64,000 bases of DNA from Xiphias gladius. Lineage: Eukaryota > Chordata > Actinopteri > Istiophoriformes > Xiphiidae. The translations under genes were made by a program, and so were the position numbers. The notes beneath the pieces were generated by a model. That model searched no databases and had not been told where the DNA came from. It saw only the letters and a program-made list of their open reading frames with translations. Shown piece by piece: positions 36,101 to 64,000 of the stretch (its first letter is position 1; each line of letters starts with the position of its first letter). The stretch is from the NCBI RefSeq assembly GCF_016859285.1, contig NC_053413.1:23180001-23244000 (forward strand). The letters run 5' to 3'.

Positions 36101-37860
36101 ATCATCACTCAATGTTTAATCGAAATCAGTCCAGTGACTGTAGCATTGCCCATCTGACCTTTTACACTCATCTCCTATTTTTAATCAAGTAGGAGTTTTT
36201 GGGTGAGGTGATAAAGGATGAAGGATGAAGAGGGTCTTTTAGTGTTGTTTTTCCAAACACCCGCATGGACACTTCATTGGAGGACAATCCCAAATCACAT
36301 TATTTGTGACCGGCCTCTGCATTATGTAGAGGATAGAATAAAAATGTACATAAAAGTTTAACAAGGTCCTTGGAGTGAAATGGAATTGCCTGCGTTTTAT
36401 CTCATTTCTCTCTGCATGCACCGCGCAGCTTCATTTACTCATGTTAATAATTCAAGGCAAGGTGAGAAAACTGACGATTTAGTGCTCACTGAGTAAAGAG
36501 CAGAAAACTTTTGACATAACCACAGCGTGACTGTAGTATTAGGATAACATGAAGACTGGATACCAAGGGGGCAAAGTGGGCAACTGCCCCGGGGCCCCAA
36601 AGCTTCAGGTTTACTGTGGATCATCTGTTTCGTGTTAATTTTATTGAAGAATTGTTTGGCAATATGCACCACGAGAGCACAAAATCAGCTGACAGGATGT
36701 GGACCACAGAGTGTATCCTATTTCATTTCCTGATCTTGAGTCCCCGTCTTGAAGCGAAGCCGGTCTGTGGTCCTTGAGTTCGCAGGATTTTTGACCCTAA
36801 AACAGAAAAACAAGACCGTCAGATCTCATTTTAAGACCATCATCGCTTCAGTTTAGTGCTTATAAACTGAAGTGTTCCTAAATGACAAGTTTAATCACGT
36901 TACCACAGAGCAACTCTAGGGTCAGGGAGTGTTTCACCGTAGAAAAACTTTACACATTGCATCGAGAGTGGGAAAAACATGGGGTTCATTGAGACGCGGC
37001 AGCTCGTTTTCGGGGATTATGAATAAACAGTACAATACTATAGATTTCTCTTTATATCCTCATATGGTCACATTTTATGCCACTTCATCCATTTTTGTGT
37101 AGCAAAGGATCTCAAATTTCCTGCATTTGGACACTTTGAATATAATTTGTATTTTGTCCTTTTTGAAAAAAATTTTGAGTGACATATTATGTATTTGTCC
37201 ATCAGCGCCTATACGTGGGGGCTGCAGTAGTCCTTTTCTTGCAGTTTCGTTGATCATATGTTGATTGTAAACTGCCCTCAAGGTAGTTTATTTCGTTCCC
37301 CTTGGAGATTTTAAAGCTTTTTTTTTTTTTTAGGACTCCGGTAACGCTGCCGCCACAAGATGGCGACAGCATAAAGCAAAAAAACCCACCAGCCACTTGA
37401 CAACTTCTCTGCCTCGTAGACAAAAACCCAGTGACATCATCTGCGGAGGGACAGAGGGTGTGCGAAGGACAAATGTCTTGAAATGCATTACATCATTCTC
37501 CACTAATATGATAATATATCTCAGGCGCTGAGTGTGGTGCCAAGCATGAGAGGGGCCATAATCCATGTGACGACCACTTCAAATGTGAACAAGGGGATAA
37601 AATAGAAGTGGTGGTGGGGGGGAGGTTCGGGGGGGGGGTCCACTGGAGTCGGGAGTGCAGCACTGAAGGTTATTCCAGACATTATCCCTCAATGAGAGCA
37701 GGAGGAGAGAGGAGACGGTATTCACTATTAGACACTGAGTAAAGATGAAGACGGGATCAGCTCTAACGCTCCCTGTCTGTCTTCTGTCCTTGTCTTTCTG
37801 TTTTTCTGCCGGAGATGTTAGTTCTGTCTCGCGTTTGCTTTTTCGCCATCCTCATTTTTC
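33131..37860. other. Non-coding stretch between the SLAM locus and the purine tract
   Basis: No exon of a recognisable family on either strand. It contains a repeat trace at 34805-34890 (sharing 'gcaataaatcc' plus context with about 25041) and small A- and T-runs (35911-35926, 37319-37332). Short open frames have no domain signal. Confidence 0.45.
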
Positions 37861-37867
37861 CTGTCAT

Positions 37868-39664
37868 TCAGGGGAGAGGAGAGGAGGGCTGTGGAGGGAA
37901 ATGAGACAATGATGGGAGAGTATACGGTTGCAGAGGGGAGAGAATGACTGAGAAGTATAGGAAAAAGGAGGGATGAAAAGATCTGCACAGTGAAAGAGGG
38001 GCAGAAAAATTGAGAGAGGAGAGGGGAGGAATTGAGAGCAAAAGGAGAAAAAGAGAAAACAGAAAAGGGAAGAGGAGAAGAAGGTTGGAGAGGTGCCAGC
38101 ATTTTAGAGAGGAGGCAAAAGAAAAGAGGAGAGAAGGAAGATGAAGAGACATAGAGGAGTGAAGAGAGAACTGAAGAGCGACTGCAAAGACTGGAAAGGG
38201 GAGAGATGAGAAGAGGACTGAGGAGAAAAAGGAGAAAAAAGAGGGAGGAGGCAGTGAAAGGAGGGAAGACGAGGAGAAAGAGGAGAGAAATGGTATAGGA
38301 GATGTGAAAGGAAGAGTACAAAGATTAGAGGAAAGGACAAGAGGATGAGGGGAGGTAGAAGAAGGACTAAGATGAGGTGACAAAGGGATAAAGGAAGAAA
38401 ACAAGTGAGAAATGAGATGGGAGAGGAGGAGGTTAGGGAAGAGAAGGGGTTAAAGAAGGACAGAGAGGAATAGAGGGGAGGAGGAGGAGATTTAAGAGGT
38501 AGAGAGACTACTAAGATGAGAGGAGGAGGTGGATGGTGAAAGAATGACTGAGGGAAATTGAAAGAAAAACATGGGAGAAGAGGGGGAGGTTAGAGAGATG
38601 TACATAAAAGGAAAGAGAAGATGAATCAAAAGAAGAGGAGGGGATAGAGGATGGTGGAATGGAGAACTGTAGAAGATGGGAGAGAAGAGGGGAAAGGATG
38701 ACTGAGGAAGATAGGTGAGAGAGGAGAAGATGTCAGAGAGATGAGAGGACTGACAGAAGGAGAGGAAAGAAGAACAGACAAATGATAGGTAAGGGAGAAA
38801 TGAGGAGATTGACGGAGGGAGAAGAGGTGGAAGAATGACTGATGAGACTGTGTGAGAAGCCTCAGATGAGAGAAAGAGGGAGGGAGGAGGAAGTTAGAGA
38901 GATAAGAGGAGGACTGCTGGGATGAGCCAAGGAAAGAGGAGACTGCAGAGGAGAGGTAAAAACAGGGTGAGGAGAGATGACGAGAAGAAAGAGAAGAGGA
39001 AACGAGTGGAGGAGAAGAGGGTAAACAAGAAGGATGGAGACATGAAAGAAGAGGTGAGGAAAAGGAGGGAACAGGAGTGAAAAAGAGGGAAGAACAGAAT
39101 GTTGAATATTTGAAAAGATGGCTAACAAGACTGAGGAAGAGAGAAGAAGATGTGAAAGGTGACAAAGGAGAAAAGAGGAAATGAGAGGAAAAAAGAGGAA
39201 AACAGGAGAGAGGCGAATGTTTGAGAGATGAGAGGACTGAGAGGAGGAGGTAAAAGAAGTAGAGAGATGAAGAGATGTAAGAGAGGTGAAGGGAGATTTG
39301 AAAAGATAGGAGAGGCAAAAGACTGACTGTAAAGAAAAAAGGAAAGGAAAAGATAAGAATGGAAAAGTGAAAGAGGAATGTAAAAGGGGGAGTGGCAAGA
39401 AGAAGAGACATAAGGAGATGTGAAGGAAGAACTGAGAGGAGAGAAAAATCACTGGAAAGCTGTGAGAAGAGGGATTGCCATAATAAAACAATGGGAGAGG
39501 AGAAAAAAGCAGAAGTGGACAATAACGGGAGCAACGCAGGAAGGGAAAGGAGGGATGAAGAGATCGGGCATAAGGGCGGAAGAGAGCAGAGAAACAGGAG
39601 AGAAAGAGAGAGGTTATGGAGGTGACAGAGAGAAAATGAGTTTTAAGTGAGAGGAGAGACTGAG
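37868..39664 (+). repeat. 1.8-kb polypurine (GA-rich) tract with degenerate repeats
   Basis: Almost entirely A and G on the plus strand, built from words such as GAGGAG, AGAGGAA and recurring phrases. AGAGAGATGAGAGGACTGA or close variants appear near 38734, 38897 (with a gap) and 39224, and GAATGACTGA-type words near 37945, 38543, 38696 (GATGACTGA) and 38831. It is an old, scrambled minisatellite-like array rather than a gene. The long minus-strand Ser/Leu/Phe/Pro frames (up to 302 codons) are its low-complexity reflection. Confidence 0.9.
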
Positions 39665-39989
39665 ACTCTGCGCATGCTTGTTTCGGCGTCGTGCGCTGAG
39701 CTCCACTGTCACTATGCTAACATTGGGCTAAACATGCTATATGGCCTTGTGCTGCGTGCTCTACGTAGACACACACTCACTCACTTCCCGTTTCGGGCCC
39801 TGTCCAGGTACAGTCATTCACACTTCGACCTAAATAAACAGCGTGTGAGAGATGTACATTCATTCAAAGTCAAGAGTTTTTGTTAGCCACATCCTGAAGC
39901 GTATTTTATAAAATAAACAAATAAAAGGAACTCCCTGTAAACTCGATGTCAGCAAAATAAATCAGAGAAATGTTACGTCTGTTCTTAAG

Positions 39990-42900
39990 AAAGCCATGTC
40001 TTCTTTTATTTTCTGTAATACTGTGGAAAAATAATTACATACAATTTGAAGGAAAAAAAAAACAGAAATCAAACAGATAAACATGAAAATAAAAATAAAA
40101 ATCAATAATATCTTGTATGTTTTGTACAGTTCTTTTTTTTTTCTTGAAGAAAAGGGATAAACAAGTACTCAAACCCGACATGAACATAATACATGTGAAC
40201 AATATATAGGGATAAAAATAAAGAATAGGAGTACGGAGAATATATGCTTATTTGAACAAACAAACTTTCCCTCTCTTGCCGTCACGCACAGCTCCACTTC
40301 ACACATTGTTAAGTGCAATATGGAATCCTTCTCACTGTTTCTGATCATTGTCTTCGTTTGCTCAATGAGACTTAACAGGACATCAATTAATCCCGTCCAC
40401 TCGTGCCGCCGCTTCGGAGAGCAGACAGGCTCGGCAGCTGGATGAGGGATGAGCAGACCACCTCGGCTCCTCCCGTCTGTCCCAAGGCCACGCGGTGTCT
40501 CCTTCACTCTCTCTTACCAGCTGCGCGCTTTAGGGGTTTTTGACTGATGTGTGGCTTTGAAGGCTGATCGCGATGTTACCACGCTTTTGTAATTTAGTGA
40601 AGATGCTGATGGTAACGTGTTTATTCTCTGCCAATATTCAACACCTTCAAAAAAGTGCCGTTTTTAATCCAAAAGCACACACATACAGCGTTACCAACGC
40701 AATCTTTATGGCAGGGTGGGAAATGCCTTTTGCAGCCCTTTTAGGCAGTTTGAAGTTATAATCCTTGAGATTTTAGTCCTGTTTGATTTCTGGCTACTCT
40801 CGGCAACCGCTAGCGCATTTTGATAACACAGGTCCCTGTGTTTTGTCAAAAATAAAATGTTTTTCGACCACCAGGTACGGGGCTACTCGGGCAGAAATGA
40901 AACACGCAATGTAATGAAGCAGAGGAAGTTGTGTATCTGTGTAATTTGGCATTCTGCTTTATATCAGTGTTCAGTCTGACGTTTGGTTCATTTGGGCTGA
41001 TCTCCTCCTGTGAGTCGGGGCTACTTTGTTTTGTTTTGTTTTGCCCTATCCATCGGTTGCTTCCTTGATCTGGCCTATAGAGCTCTGATTGGTCTGTTGT
41101 CTGTTGTTTTCAAACTTGCAATGAGTACGACACCAGGCGTATTTGAACCAAAATGGCACATACATTTAAGAGGCTATATTAATGCCATTTTAACATCGTA
41201 AATGTGGTGTGATGTAAAAATCTCAAAGATTATAACTTTCACACATATTCAATACCAAGGGAATTGTTGGTTAAAAATACTGCCTTTAGATTAACAATAT
41301 TTTCTCAAAAATGATTATCAAAAATACCAATCTCTAAAGGAAATCCAACGATTGGTTAATTTATCAGCTATTTGCCAAAAACACCAGTCAACCCCTAATT
41401 TCTACAGTCCAGTGGTCCCAACATATTTATAATGGTATGGAAATATACCGGGGTTACATGGTGCCATCACATGTGCACACATACATTTTCACAGATGGAC
41501 GCATACACCCGTGTGCATGTATGGAAACACAAACTAGTAGCATGTGCACACACACACGCGCACACACACACACGCACACGCACGCACCATGAGCATACAT
41601 AAACACAGTAAAAACAAATGGCTGCTGCATTTGTTTGTCTGCTCAGTTCATTTTCTTTGCACAGTCTTTTGAGACTCTCTGGTGTCTCCAAAAGGTAAAA
41701 ATGGAGACCAAGTCACTTGAGTCACTCTTGGCCAGGGAGGGCACGGCACAGCACAGCATGGAAGGGAGCAGTTGGCTGTGGGTCTGGCCTGGTTGTAGCC
41801 TGGGTTGGCCTAGTTGAGACAGAATTTTGGCTATTTGTGGCCTGGCGGAGCAGTCATTTTGGCCACAGACGCACACATCCACTCTCTGTCTTCGCTGGGT
41901 CGATTAATCAGAACGCCCCTTTCCCATGCACACGAGATAAAATAAAAAATACTGCGTATAAAAGTTTAAACACACACTTTTGACCACCACTGGTGGTGTA
42001 ACACCACAAATTATTACCAAGAAAATAAGTTTTAAAATACAGATTTTCATAGAAAGAAAGGAGATCATGAAATAATGACCACTGAGGATGGATGTCATGA
42101 GCTCATGAAGCTATATATTCTCTAAAAAGCAGACCCCCCCCCCAACATACACATACAAGCTAGATTACTATATCTACCCCATATGTTATCATCTTGAAGA
42201 AAATTTGGAAGAAAGCTATGAGAGAAAGGTTTGCAATGATTTTTTTTTTTTTTTTTCTTCATGAAAAGACAGGTTCAACCTCTACATTTGGAAGCTGGTA
42301 GGTGGCTAGTAATATGACGCAGGAGAGAGTAGAGCGTAAAGAGTCACAGTACACACCGCGGTGAGAGGTACATCATATGGGGAGGAGGGAAAAACGACAT
42401 GAAGTAAACACTTCCACATTCCCTTCCCAAACCACATGTGTTTGTTTTTTTTCATCGCAGAACCAAATCTAAACATCCAGCCTATACTTTTGGCATCCAT
42501 GCTGTCTTTTACATATTTATATGCCCCTACTGTCAACAGATTGTAAATAGTTAAGAGGTAATGACTAGGTACCTGGATGGCCTGGCCATGCATCTGTTGG
42601 CCTCAGTACCTCCCCCGTGTCAAACGTATTCATTCCACACAAGGTCATGATGACATTGCAAGTCAGATGCAAAACACTGCGCAGCCATAAGTCTGTAAAA
42701 AGGTTGTAAAGAGGTAATAGTATGCTGTACCAAGGCTGTGATAACCATTTAAATTTAAAAGGATGCTCCATCTGCCGTTCTTCTCTCCATAACTGCTGAA
42801 ACGGTTTATATAGTGACCTTGGAGCTGCAAGGTTCCATCTGATATTCTAATCAGAAATGATGTAGCTGTGGTTTCCTTTCTGGAAGTGTTTATTCAAAAT

Positions 42901-45900
42901 AGGGGCAATAAATACAAGTTTTACTGCCCCTTAGCACAAAATTACCATAATATTTTTTATCTGTGAGGGGTTGATAGGGTGGCTTATAAGTATAAAGACT
43001 CAATGATTACTTCTGGAGGTGCTAAGATTTCTGGCTTTACTTTGCAGCCCCTGGTCCTTTTTTAGAGCCCCAGCTCATCTGCTATCATTTTTAACTGCTC
43101 AGAAACGTGGTGCAGATACAAGTGGGCGACTCTTTGTTGTATTCAGTCCTTCTTTACTTTGTTTTTCTGATAAAGCAGATGTGCCCTTAATACAAAGGTA
43201 AAGATAAAATTGTTGAAGCAATTCCTGGTGGCCGCCAAGAGAGGTTTAAAAAAAGTCATGTATTACTTAATGTCGCTTAAAAAAAAATTAAGTTGCATTA
43301 GCGACTAATTTCAAGTTCAGTATATAGTAAAGATTGATGCTGCAGCTGTGGAGTCTAAGCAACAAATGATTGTCACCATAAAAGGTGGAGTTGTGAGATG
43401 GTGCGATGAATAGTGTTCGAATCCAATCTCCCTTACAAAGCTCGGTCTGCAAACAGGAACCAATCCTGCAGCCAGTGGTAACTTTATGGCGGAAGAAACA
43501 ACTCTTTTTCACTGATCTTGCTTTAGTACCGGTAGCTGTGTTGGACCAATGTTTTCGGTTGCAGAATTCACATTTTTAAGGAAGTGACGGGAAGTCAAAT
43601 TTATTTCACGTAGAGGCGAACATCTGGAGAAATAAAACTGATTCCCTGTGCTCACTGCTCATAAAGACCCAACTGGATATCTGTGTTTCTTTCCCCAAAG
43701 ATGCGATTGTGTAACAAGAAAAATGGTTCCACTCGGAGAGTACGAAATGAGGCAGTCAAATACAGCCATTCAAAGCATTTAGTTCTGTACAACTCAAATG
43801 AACGTCTGAAAACCAACCTGGTGTTGTTTTAGAAGTAAGGCTTCCTTTATAGCACTTCTTAAAATAACTTTTTATATCAGCCGAAAGGATGACTGATTTG
43901 ACTCATTTGACTATTCAAACTCCGCAGTTGCACTTGCTATGCAGATAATAATCCACGCTGGTCAAATTACAGTCGACCAGACTTGAGAAGCCGTTTGTAA
44001 ACTGCTCATATTGTGAATTTCGACTTAATATCGGGAAAGTAAGCAAAGACACCTTTTTTTTTTTTTTGTCCTCCTTGTGCATTTGAAGACAAAGACAAAT
44101 TCTGATTTCCTCTTTTGGGGGAAACATTTGGGTAATGGTGCAGTGGAGAGTCACTCAAATATGGGACTTGTTTAGCAGCTGCACCAGTAGACGTTGGAGC
44201 AAACAAGCAATATTTTAAATGCTGATCATCACGACCTGAGGGGCCAGAAGCCAGCCACACATACCAAAGCCGACACAACATAACGGAAAGATCTCGGACG
44301 TGAAATACCGCCAAATTTTCTGTTGCGCTGAGGAAACCAGCATACTTACACATAAATGTACAAAGTACCGTATGAGCTAGATAGAACCCTCTGTACCTTC
44401 TTTTTGATATGTTAGACTCCACTTGAACCACCTCATTGCTTACAAAGTTTACAGCACAGCTCAAAGTGAGCAGCCGCTTCTTCTCCATCCATCATTTTGA
44501 ATGTCGTCGACGTTTAAAAAAGGCAGTCCGGTCAAAAGACCGGAAGACAAACGAAGAGTTACAGACCGAACAGAGATATCCACCAAAGAGATTTCCCCCC
44601 GCTGGATAGTCACCATTTTGGAATCAAGCTCTTCAAAATTTTCTAATTCATGTCTACAACATCCACTTTAAAAATACCATCCATCTCTTTTAAAAGAAAC
44701 TCAAAATGTTTCCAATAATGATCACGTTGCCGCATACACATTAAAAAGCGAGTGTCACCCAAAACTCTGAACCTTTGGTCCACAACTCCTTATAAAAATA
44801 CTATAAAATGTTTCTGAATGCCATTTATTCCATACGGTTCGGTATAAATATGGGGGGAAAAAAACTACTCTACTGTGCAAGTGAGAGAAACAAATACTTT
44901 TTGACACTTGAGGATAAGGGAGGTATTTTTTGTACAAATTGCAGAAATTCATTGAATGAAAAAAGCACTCCTACCACACCTCATTTCACTAATACTGTCT
45001 GATGTGAAATGTGAAGTATAGAAATGTATCACGATGATAAAAATGAGAGATGAGGAGGAGAAGGAGTTTACAGAGATGCTTGCTACCATTCCTTTCCCCT
45101 CAGATGTGGCATGTACAAAACCTGGTCGTCCAGGGCGTCTCATTGTACACTTTACAAAAGAAGACACATCTCAATAGTTTGTGTGTGTTGGCACATAAGC
45201 ATTGGCACTCTGGTCACTCACTGTACCACCGTAAGAAGCTTTGTCCCGCTTAAATCAAGGCAGATCTCGTAAAAAATGGCCACTGGGCAGGTTTGAGTGA
45301 GGAAAGAGGATCAAAAAGTGCCAGATATAGTTATAGTCCAAGCTGCCCCGTTGCTGCGATACACAGAAACACATGAGTCTCTGAAGATCTGCGTGTATGT
45401 GCGTGTGTTTTGCAATTGGTGAGAGTCAGAAAATGCAAAAAGTGTGGATTACAGGGAGGTTTGCTGTGGGTCACTGTACTGCGTCATACTGAATAGGTTT
45501 GTACAAGGAAATAGCTTCAAATGATCCCAATCTGAATTTGCTCGTATTTACAGAGAAGGGGTGGAGGGGGATGGTCGGAGAGCAAAACGAGGGTTGCAGG
45601 AAGCAAACGGCTCTTCTGCTCCTCCTTAAGCTCTGGGCGCTCCTCTTCTTCCTGTCTTCAAAGTGCTCTACTTCTCTCTCTGTCTCTTTTCTCGTGATTG
45701 TGGCACGCTGTTGCTCTCGTTGAAGCATATACACTTCACGCAACAGAAGGTCTGTGCAAACGTGTGTGAATGTCGCTTTGCATGTGTTGTATGTATTGCT
45801 GCTAACTATAGTATATGCGATGCTGCCGACTGCTGCGCGTTATTGTGTTTTTTGATTGGTTCAGAAAATTAACCAATTTCCATGCACTGGTTGCTATGGA

Positions 45901-46037
45901 AACAGAAAAAACATTTTTTTTTTAAATGTTTATGTATAGAAAGGTGGGATTTTTTTTTTTTTTAGTTTCAAAGTTACTTTATGTGTAATAAGTACTGCTG
46001 CTGCAAAAAGCGAGCCAAAGAGTGTGTACATATGTTC
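39990..46037 (-). other. kirrel1: Possible long 3' UTR of kirrel1
   Basis: Downstream (minus strand) of the kirrel1 stop there is no other recognisable gene. Mammalian KIRREL1 is known to have a long 3' UTR. On the minus strand an AATAAA lies at 40010-40005, near where the sequence changes character towards the purine tract. I cannot exclude nearer poly(A) sites (for example at about 44827-44822). Extent is inferred. Confidence 0.3.
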
Positions 46038-60972
<14,935 letters not shown>

Positions 60973-61506
60973 CTGTTCGACGAAGACAGAAGGAGGGGAG
61001 AGGAGAGGAGAAGAGGGGAGAGGAGGTGTGGGTAGAGGACGGGGTGGGTAGAATTTAGGGAGGGGAACCGACAGAGAAAGATCAAAGAAGAGGAGGAGGC
61101 GCATGGTGGAAGGAAAGGACGAAAAAAGGACATAAAAAGGAGGGAACAGGGAACATCACGGGAGAAATAAGAGAGAAGGCAGGGAAGAGAAAGGAGAGAG
61201 ACATAGGGGTGTCACTAATGGAGCCAAGAGAAATGAAGAAATAGAAAACCAGAGTCCAGCTTGCAATGGGATCACACCAGCCGTGGCGCCCGTCAACATG
61301 TTGACGTTCCAACTCGTAAGTACTCAGTGGTCGTTACTACATTATTCCATAAGTGCTCAGTAGTTTTTACGACATTATTACAGGAGTACTCAGTACTCAA
61401 AGGTTGGGACACGCCCGTCTATGAACTCAGCCTTCATTTTGATCTCAACCGCACACCTGTAAAGTTTTGTGACCTTATCTCGCAGAGTTGTGACGCTATC
61501 GCGTTG

Positions 61507-61591
61507 ACAAAATCTGTCCAAGACCGACAGGCAAACTGTGGTGGTTCCCGCTACAGTACATGTCCCCAGGACCACATTTTGCCATGATGAG

Positions 61592-61623
<32 letters not shown>

Positions 61624-62251
61624 ACACACACACACACACACAGACAGACAGATAAAAATCTGCAGGTAGAAATATAATAAACAGCAAAAGTTTAAGAGAA
61701 CAGGTTGAGACAAGAGAGAGATTAGAAGCTGAAAAGGTGCAAAGGAGAATTTAAACAGAAATTAATTGAGACATTTTATAGAAATCCATGTTCTTATTCT
61801 TGTGCTTTATCTTCATAATTTAGAAGTTTAATGCTGGTGCAGGAAAGTGTCTACAAAATGTTCTTTCAATTAATGCAAGAAATTCAGTTTTATAATGACA
61901 CGGGGCTTTGCATTTAAAATGAGAGCTGAATACTCATATGAAAGCTAAAAAACACAGTAGTGCTGAAATGTTTCATTGATTAATCGGCTACAAAAGCTAT
62001 TTTTGCTGCTTTTCTCATTTTTATATTATTGTAGATTGAATATATTTGGGTTTGACATTTTATAAATTAAAGGACATCTTTATTAGAAAAACAGCCATCC
62101 TTCCATTGGAAAATAATTAATAGGTGAATCAATAATGAAAAAAATCCTTCATTACAGCCATAAAATATAAGCTGTAAATCTTCTTCTGCACAATAAGAAA
62201 ATAAAATCCAGTTTTCTTGGATTGAGGAGTAGGGTGTCTTGCAATGCAGCT
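61507..62251. repeat. Tandem duplication, unit 1 (745 bp)
   Basis: Begins ACAAAATCTGTC, contains a CA microsatellite (61591-61641) and A/T-rich unique sequence. It is repeated immediately at 62252. Apart from the microsatellite length I see only about four single-base differences from unit 2. Confidence 0.93.
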
Positions 62252-62981
62252 ACAAAATCTGTCCAAGACCGACAGGCAAACTGTGGTGGTTCCCGCTACA
62301 GTACATGTCCCCAGGACCACATTTTGCCATGATGAGACACACACACACACACTCACACACACACACACACAGACAGACAGATAAAAATCTGCAGGTAGAA
62401 ATATAATAAACAGCAAAAGTTTAAGAGAACAGGTTGAGACAAGAGAGAGATTAGAAGCTGAAAAGGTGCAAAGGAGAATTTAAACAGAAATTAATTGAGA
62501 CATTTTATAGAAATCCATGTTCTTATTCTTGTGCTTTATCTTCATAATTTAGAAGTTTAATGCTGGTGCAGGAAAGTGTCTACAAAATGTTCTTTCAATT
62601 AATGCAAGAAATTCAGTTTTATAATGACACGGGGCTTTGCATTTAAAATGAGAGCTGAATACTCATTTGAAAGCTAAAAAACACAGTAGTGCTGAAATGT
62701 TTCATTGATTAATCGGCTACAAAAGCTATTTTTGCTGCTTTTCTCATTTTTATATTATTGTAGATTGAATATATTTGGGTTTGACATTTTATAAATTAAA
62801 GGACATCTTTATTAGGAAAACAGCCATCCTTCCATTGGAAAATAATTAATAGGTGAATCAATAATGAACAAAATCCTTCATTACAGCCATAAAATATAAG
62901 CTGTAAATCTTCTTCTGCACAATAAGAAAATAAAATCCAGTTTTCTTGGATTGAGGAGTAGGGGTGTCTTGCAATGCAGCT
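62252..62981. repeat. Tandem duplication, unit 2 (730 bp)
   Basis: Direct repeat of the preceding unit with a shorter CA array. The 12-base word ACAAAATCTGTC marks the start of each unit and occurs a third time at 62982-62993, after which the sequence diverges. This is what a duplication between short direct repeats leaves behind. Confidence 0.93.
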
Positions 62982-62993
62982 ACAAAATCTGTC

Positions 62994-64000
62994 AAGAAAG
63001 TGTGTATAGCCTTCACTATAGTGTAAATGCGTGGTCAGTAACACGGTAACATAAGTGCAGCATGTAATATGTATGAGCATGTGTGGGGGGCATAACACTG
63101 GCTGCAAGAGATGTAAAAACATCTGTGTTTGAGTGTGTGAGTCAGTGTTTGCGACCGTATATGAAAGCAAAGATGCGCGTACGCGAGTGTGCGTCTATGT
63201 GTGTGCGCTGGCAGGCATAATTTCGTGTGTAGGAGAGTGTAGTGGAGCACGAGGAGTGTGAATGTGGTTGAAAAGAGGGAAAAATACATCGCTGTGATAA
63301 CGTGCACGTGCGTAACGTCACTTACAGTTCCTTCCTGGCTGTGTATGTGTGTGTGAGTGTGAGTCTGCGGCTGTACATGCGGGTTGAAAGTAACAGATGT
63401 TTAGTGCTGTATCCACAAGCACTTCTCTTTTCATGAGGTGCAAACATGGCTGACAATAGCAAGGCAAAGCTTATTGGAAGGAGTGTGATTATACGTGCAC
63501 GCAGACGCAAGGCCACTGAAAAACAGCATGAATGAAAAGTAATGACCGCGCACTGGTTCAGTCGAATAAGGTCCGGATTGATCTGATGAAGATCTGATTG
63601 AAATCAAAATGTCTATATAAATAGATGCATGAATGGTTTGGGGTCATTGTGCAGACACGACTTTTTGTGAATACAAAATTTACTAAAACACCGCAAGTAC
63701 AGCTGTGGCTTGAGTAGGAATCAAACCCATAACCTCATATACGCAAGAGTATCCCTTCAGGTATTATCAAGTTTCATTTCAAACCTTATTGCCGTTATTC
63801 AACTTTTAAAACCTCTTACATGAGGAGAAACCAAAAGGTACAATTACTATGACTCTCCATTTCTGTCATCTTGCTCAAACGCTTAGTAGCCTAAAAACTA
63901 AGCTGTCACCATAAATGAATGATATTCTTGACTGTCACATCCTCCTCAATAGCCACGCAGGCTGGGAAATTCTGAGTTTTGTCCAATTCCACTTTCACGT
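62994..64000. other. kirrel1: Upstream kirrel1 intron (non-coding)
   Basis: No Ig exon, splice-bounded frame or RNA gene that I can support. It presumably belongs to the intron preceding the first visible kirrel1 exon (60972), since the Ig1 and first Ig2 exons have not appeared by 64,000. Contains TG-rich patches at 63120-63380. Confidence 0.5.

Noticed and set aside
38626-39534. Minus-strand open frame of 302 codons (longest in the window)
   Set aside because: It is a Ser/Leu/Phe/Pro low-complexity reading of the polypyrimidine complement of the GA tract. Other frames are also open there, and it has no domain, no conserved motif and no splice context.
40169-40507. Minus-strand open frame of 112 codons in a moderately GC-rich patch
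   Set aside because: No domain similarity recognised and it lies within the possible kirrel1 3' UTR; treated as chance.
44534-44551. Short hairpin CCGGTC-AAAA-GACCGG
   Set aside because: Only about seven base pairs; expected by chance in a window of this size.
63712-63745. tRNA-like B box (GGTTTGATTCC) on the minus strand, possible tRNA or SINE
   Set aside because: No matching A box, acceptor stem or cloverleaf can be drawn, and no SINE tail is seen; probably chance or a very old remnant.

Overview
The window looks like nuclear DNA of a teleost fish. It has compact split genes, very many CA/TG microsatellites, Tc1-type transposon remnants and fish-style dispersed repeats. It also holds three gene blocks whose human counterparts (KCNJ10, the SLAM receptor cluster and KIRREL1) all lie in 1q23. 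I cannot name the species.

Layout. Positions 1-12,845 show no coding exon I can support: an A/T-rich stretch, a GC/CpG-rich block (about 4.1-5.4 kb) that may be a promoter and 5' noncoding exon, microsatellites and old DNA-transposon pieces. Positions 12,846-15,648 (+) carry a complete kcnj10 (Kir4.1-type inward-rectifier K+ channel), split into five coding exons and followed by a ~1.5 kb 3' UTR. Positions 17,777-30,231 (+) carry two SLAM/CD2-family receptor genes in tandem, each with six exons in the same order and phase (signal peptide, V-type Ig, C2-type Ig, transmembrane, two cytoplasmic exons). Positions 31,808-32,812 (-) hold a third, incomplete SLAM-type copy. Its two Ig exons are a near-identical (746/751) inverted copy of those of the second gene, and just upstream lies an odd fusion of a diverged V-exon fragment with a signal-peptide-like exon. 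Positions 33-37.8 kb are non-coding with repeat traces. Positions 37.87-39.66 kb form a strongly purine-rich tract. From 40 to 46 kb the sequence is compatible with a long kirrel1 3' UTR. Positions 46,038-60,972 (-) carry eleven exons of kirrel1 (Neph1), from the second half of Ig2 to the C-terminal PDZ-binding motif; the first exons lie beyond 64,000. Upstream of the last visible kirrel1 exon is a ~745 bp tandem duplication.

The genes are neighbours by ancestry rather than by joint function: a glial/epithelial K+ channel, leukocyte signalling receptors and a slit-diaphragm/adhesion protein. The most interesting part is the SLAM locus. The transmembrane and tail exons of the second gene sit in a 4.36 kb loop between two 751 bp inverted arms. 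Each arm carries an intact V + C2 exon pair, so inversion of the loop could in principle pass the membrane anchor and tail from one ectodomain copy to the other. All exon coordinates were read by hand from splice consensus and frame; none has been tested against transcripts.
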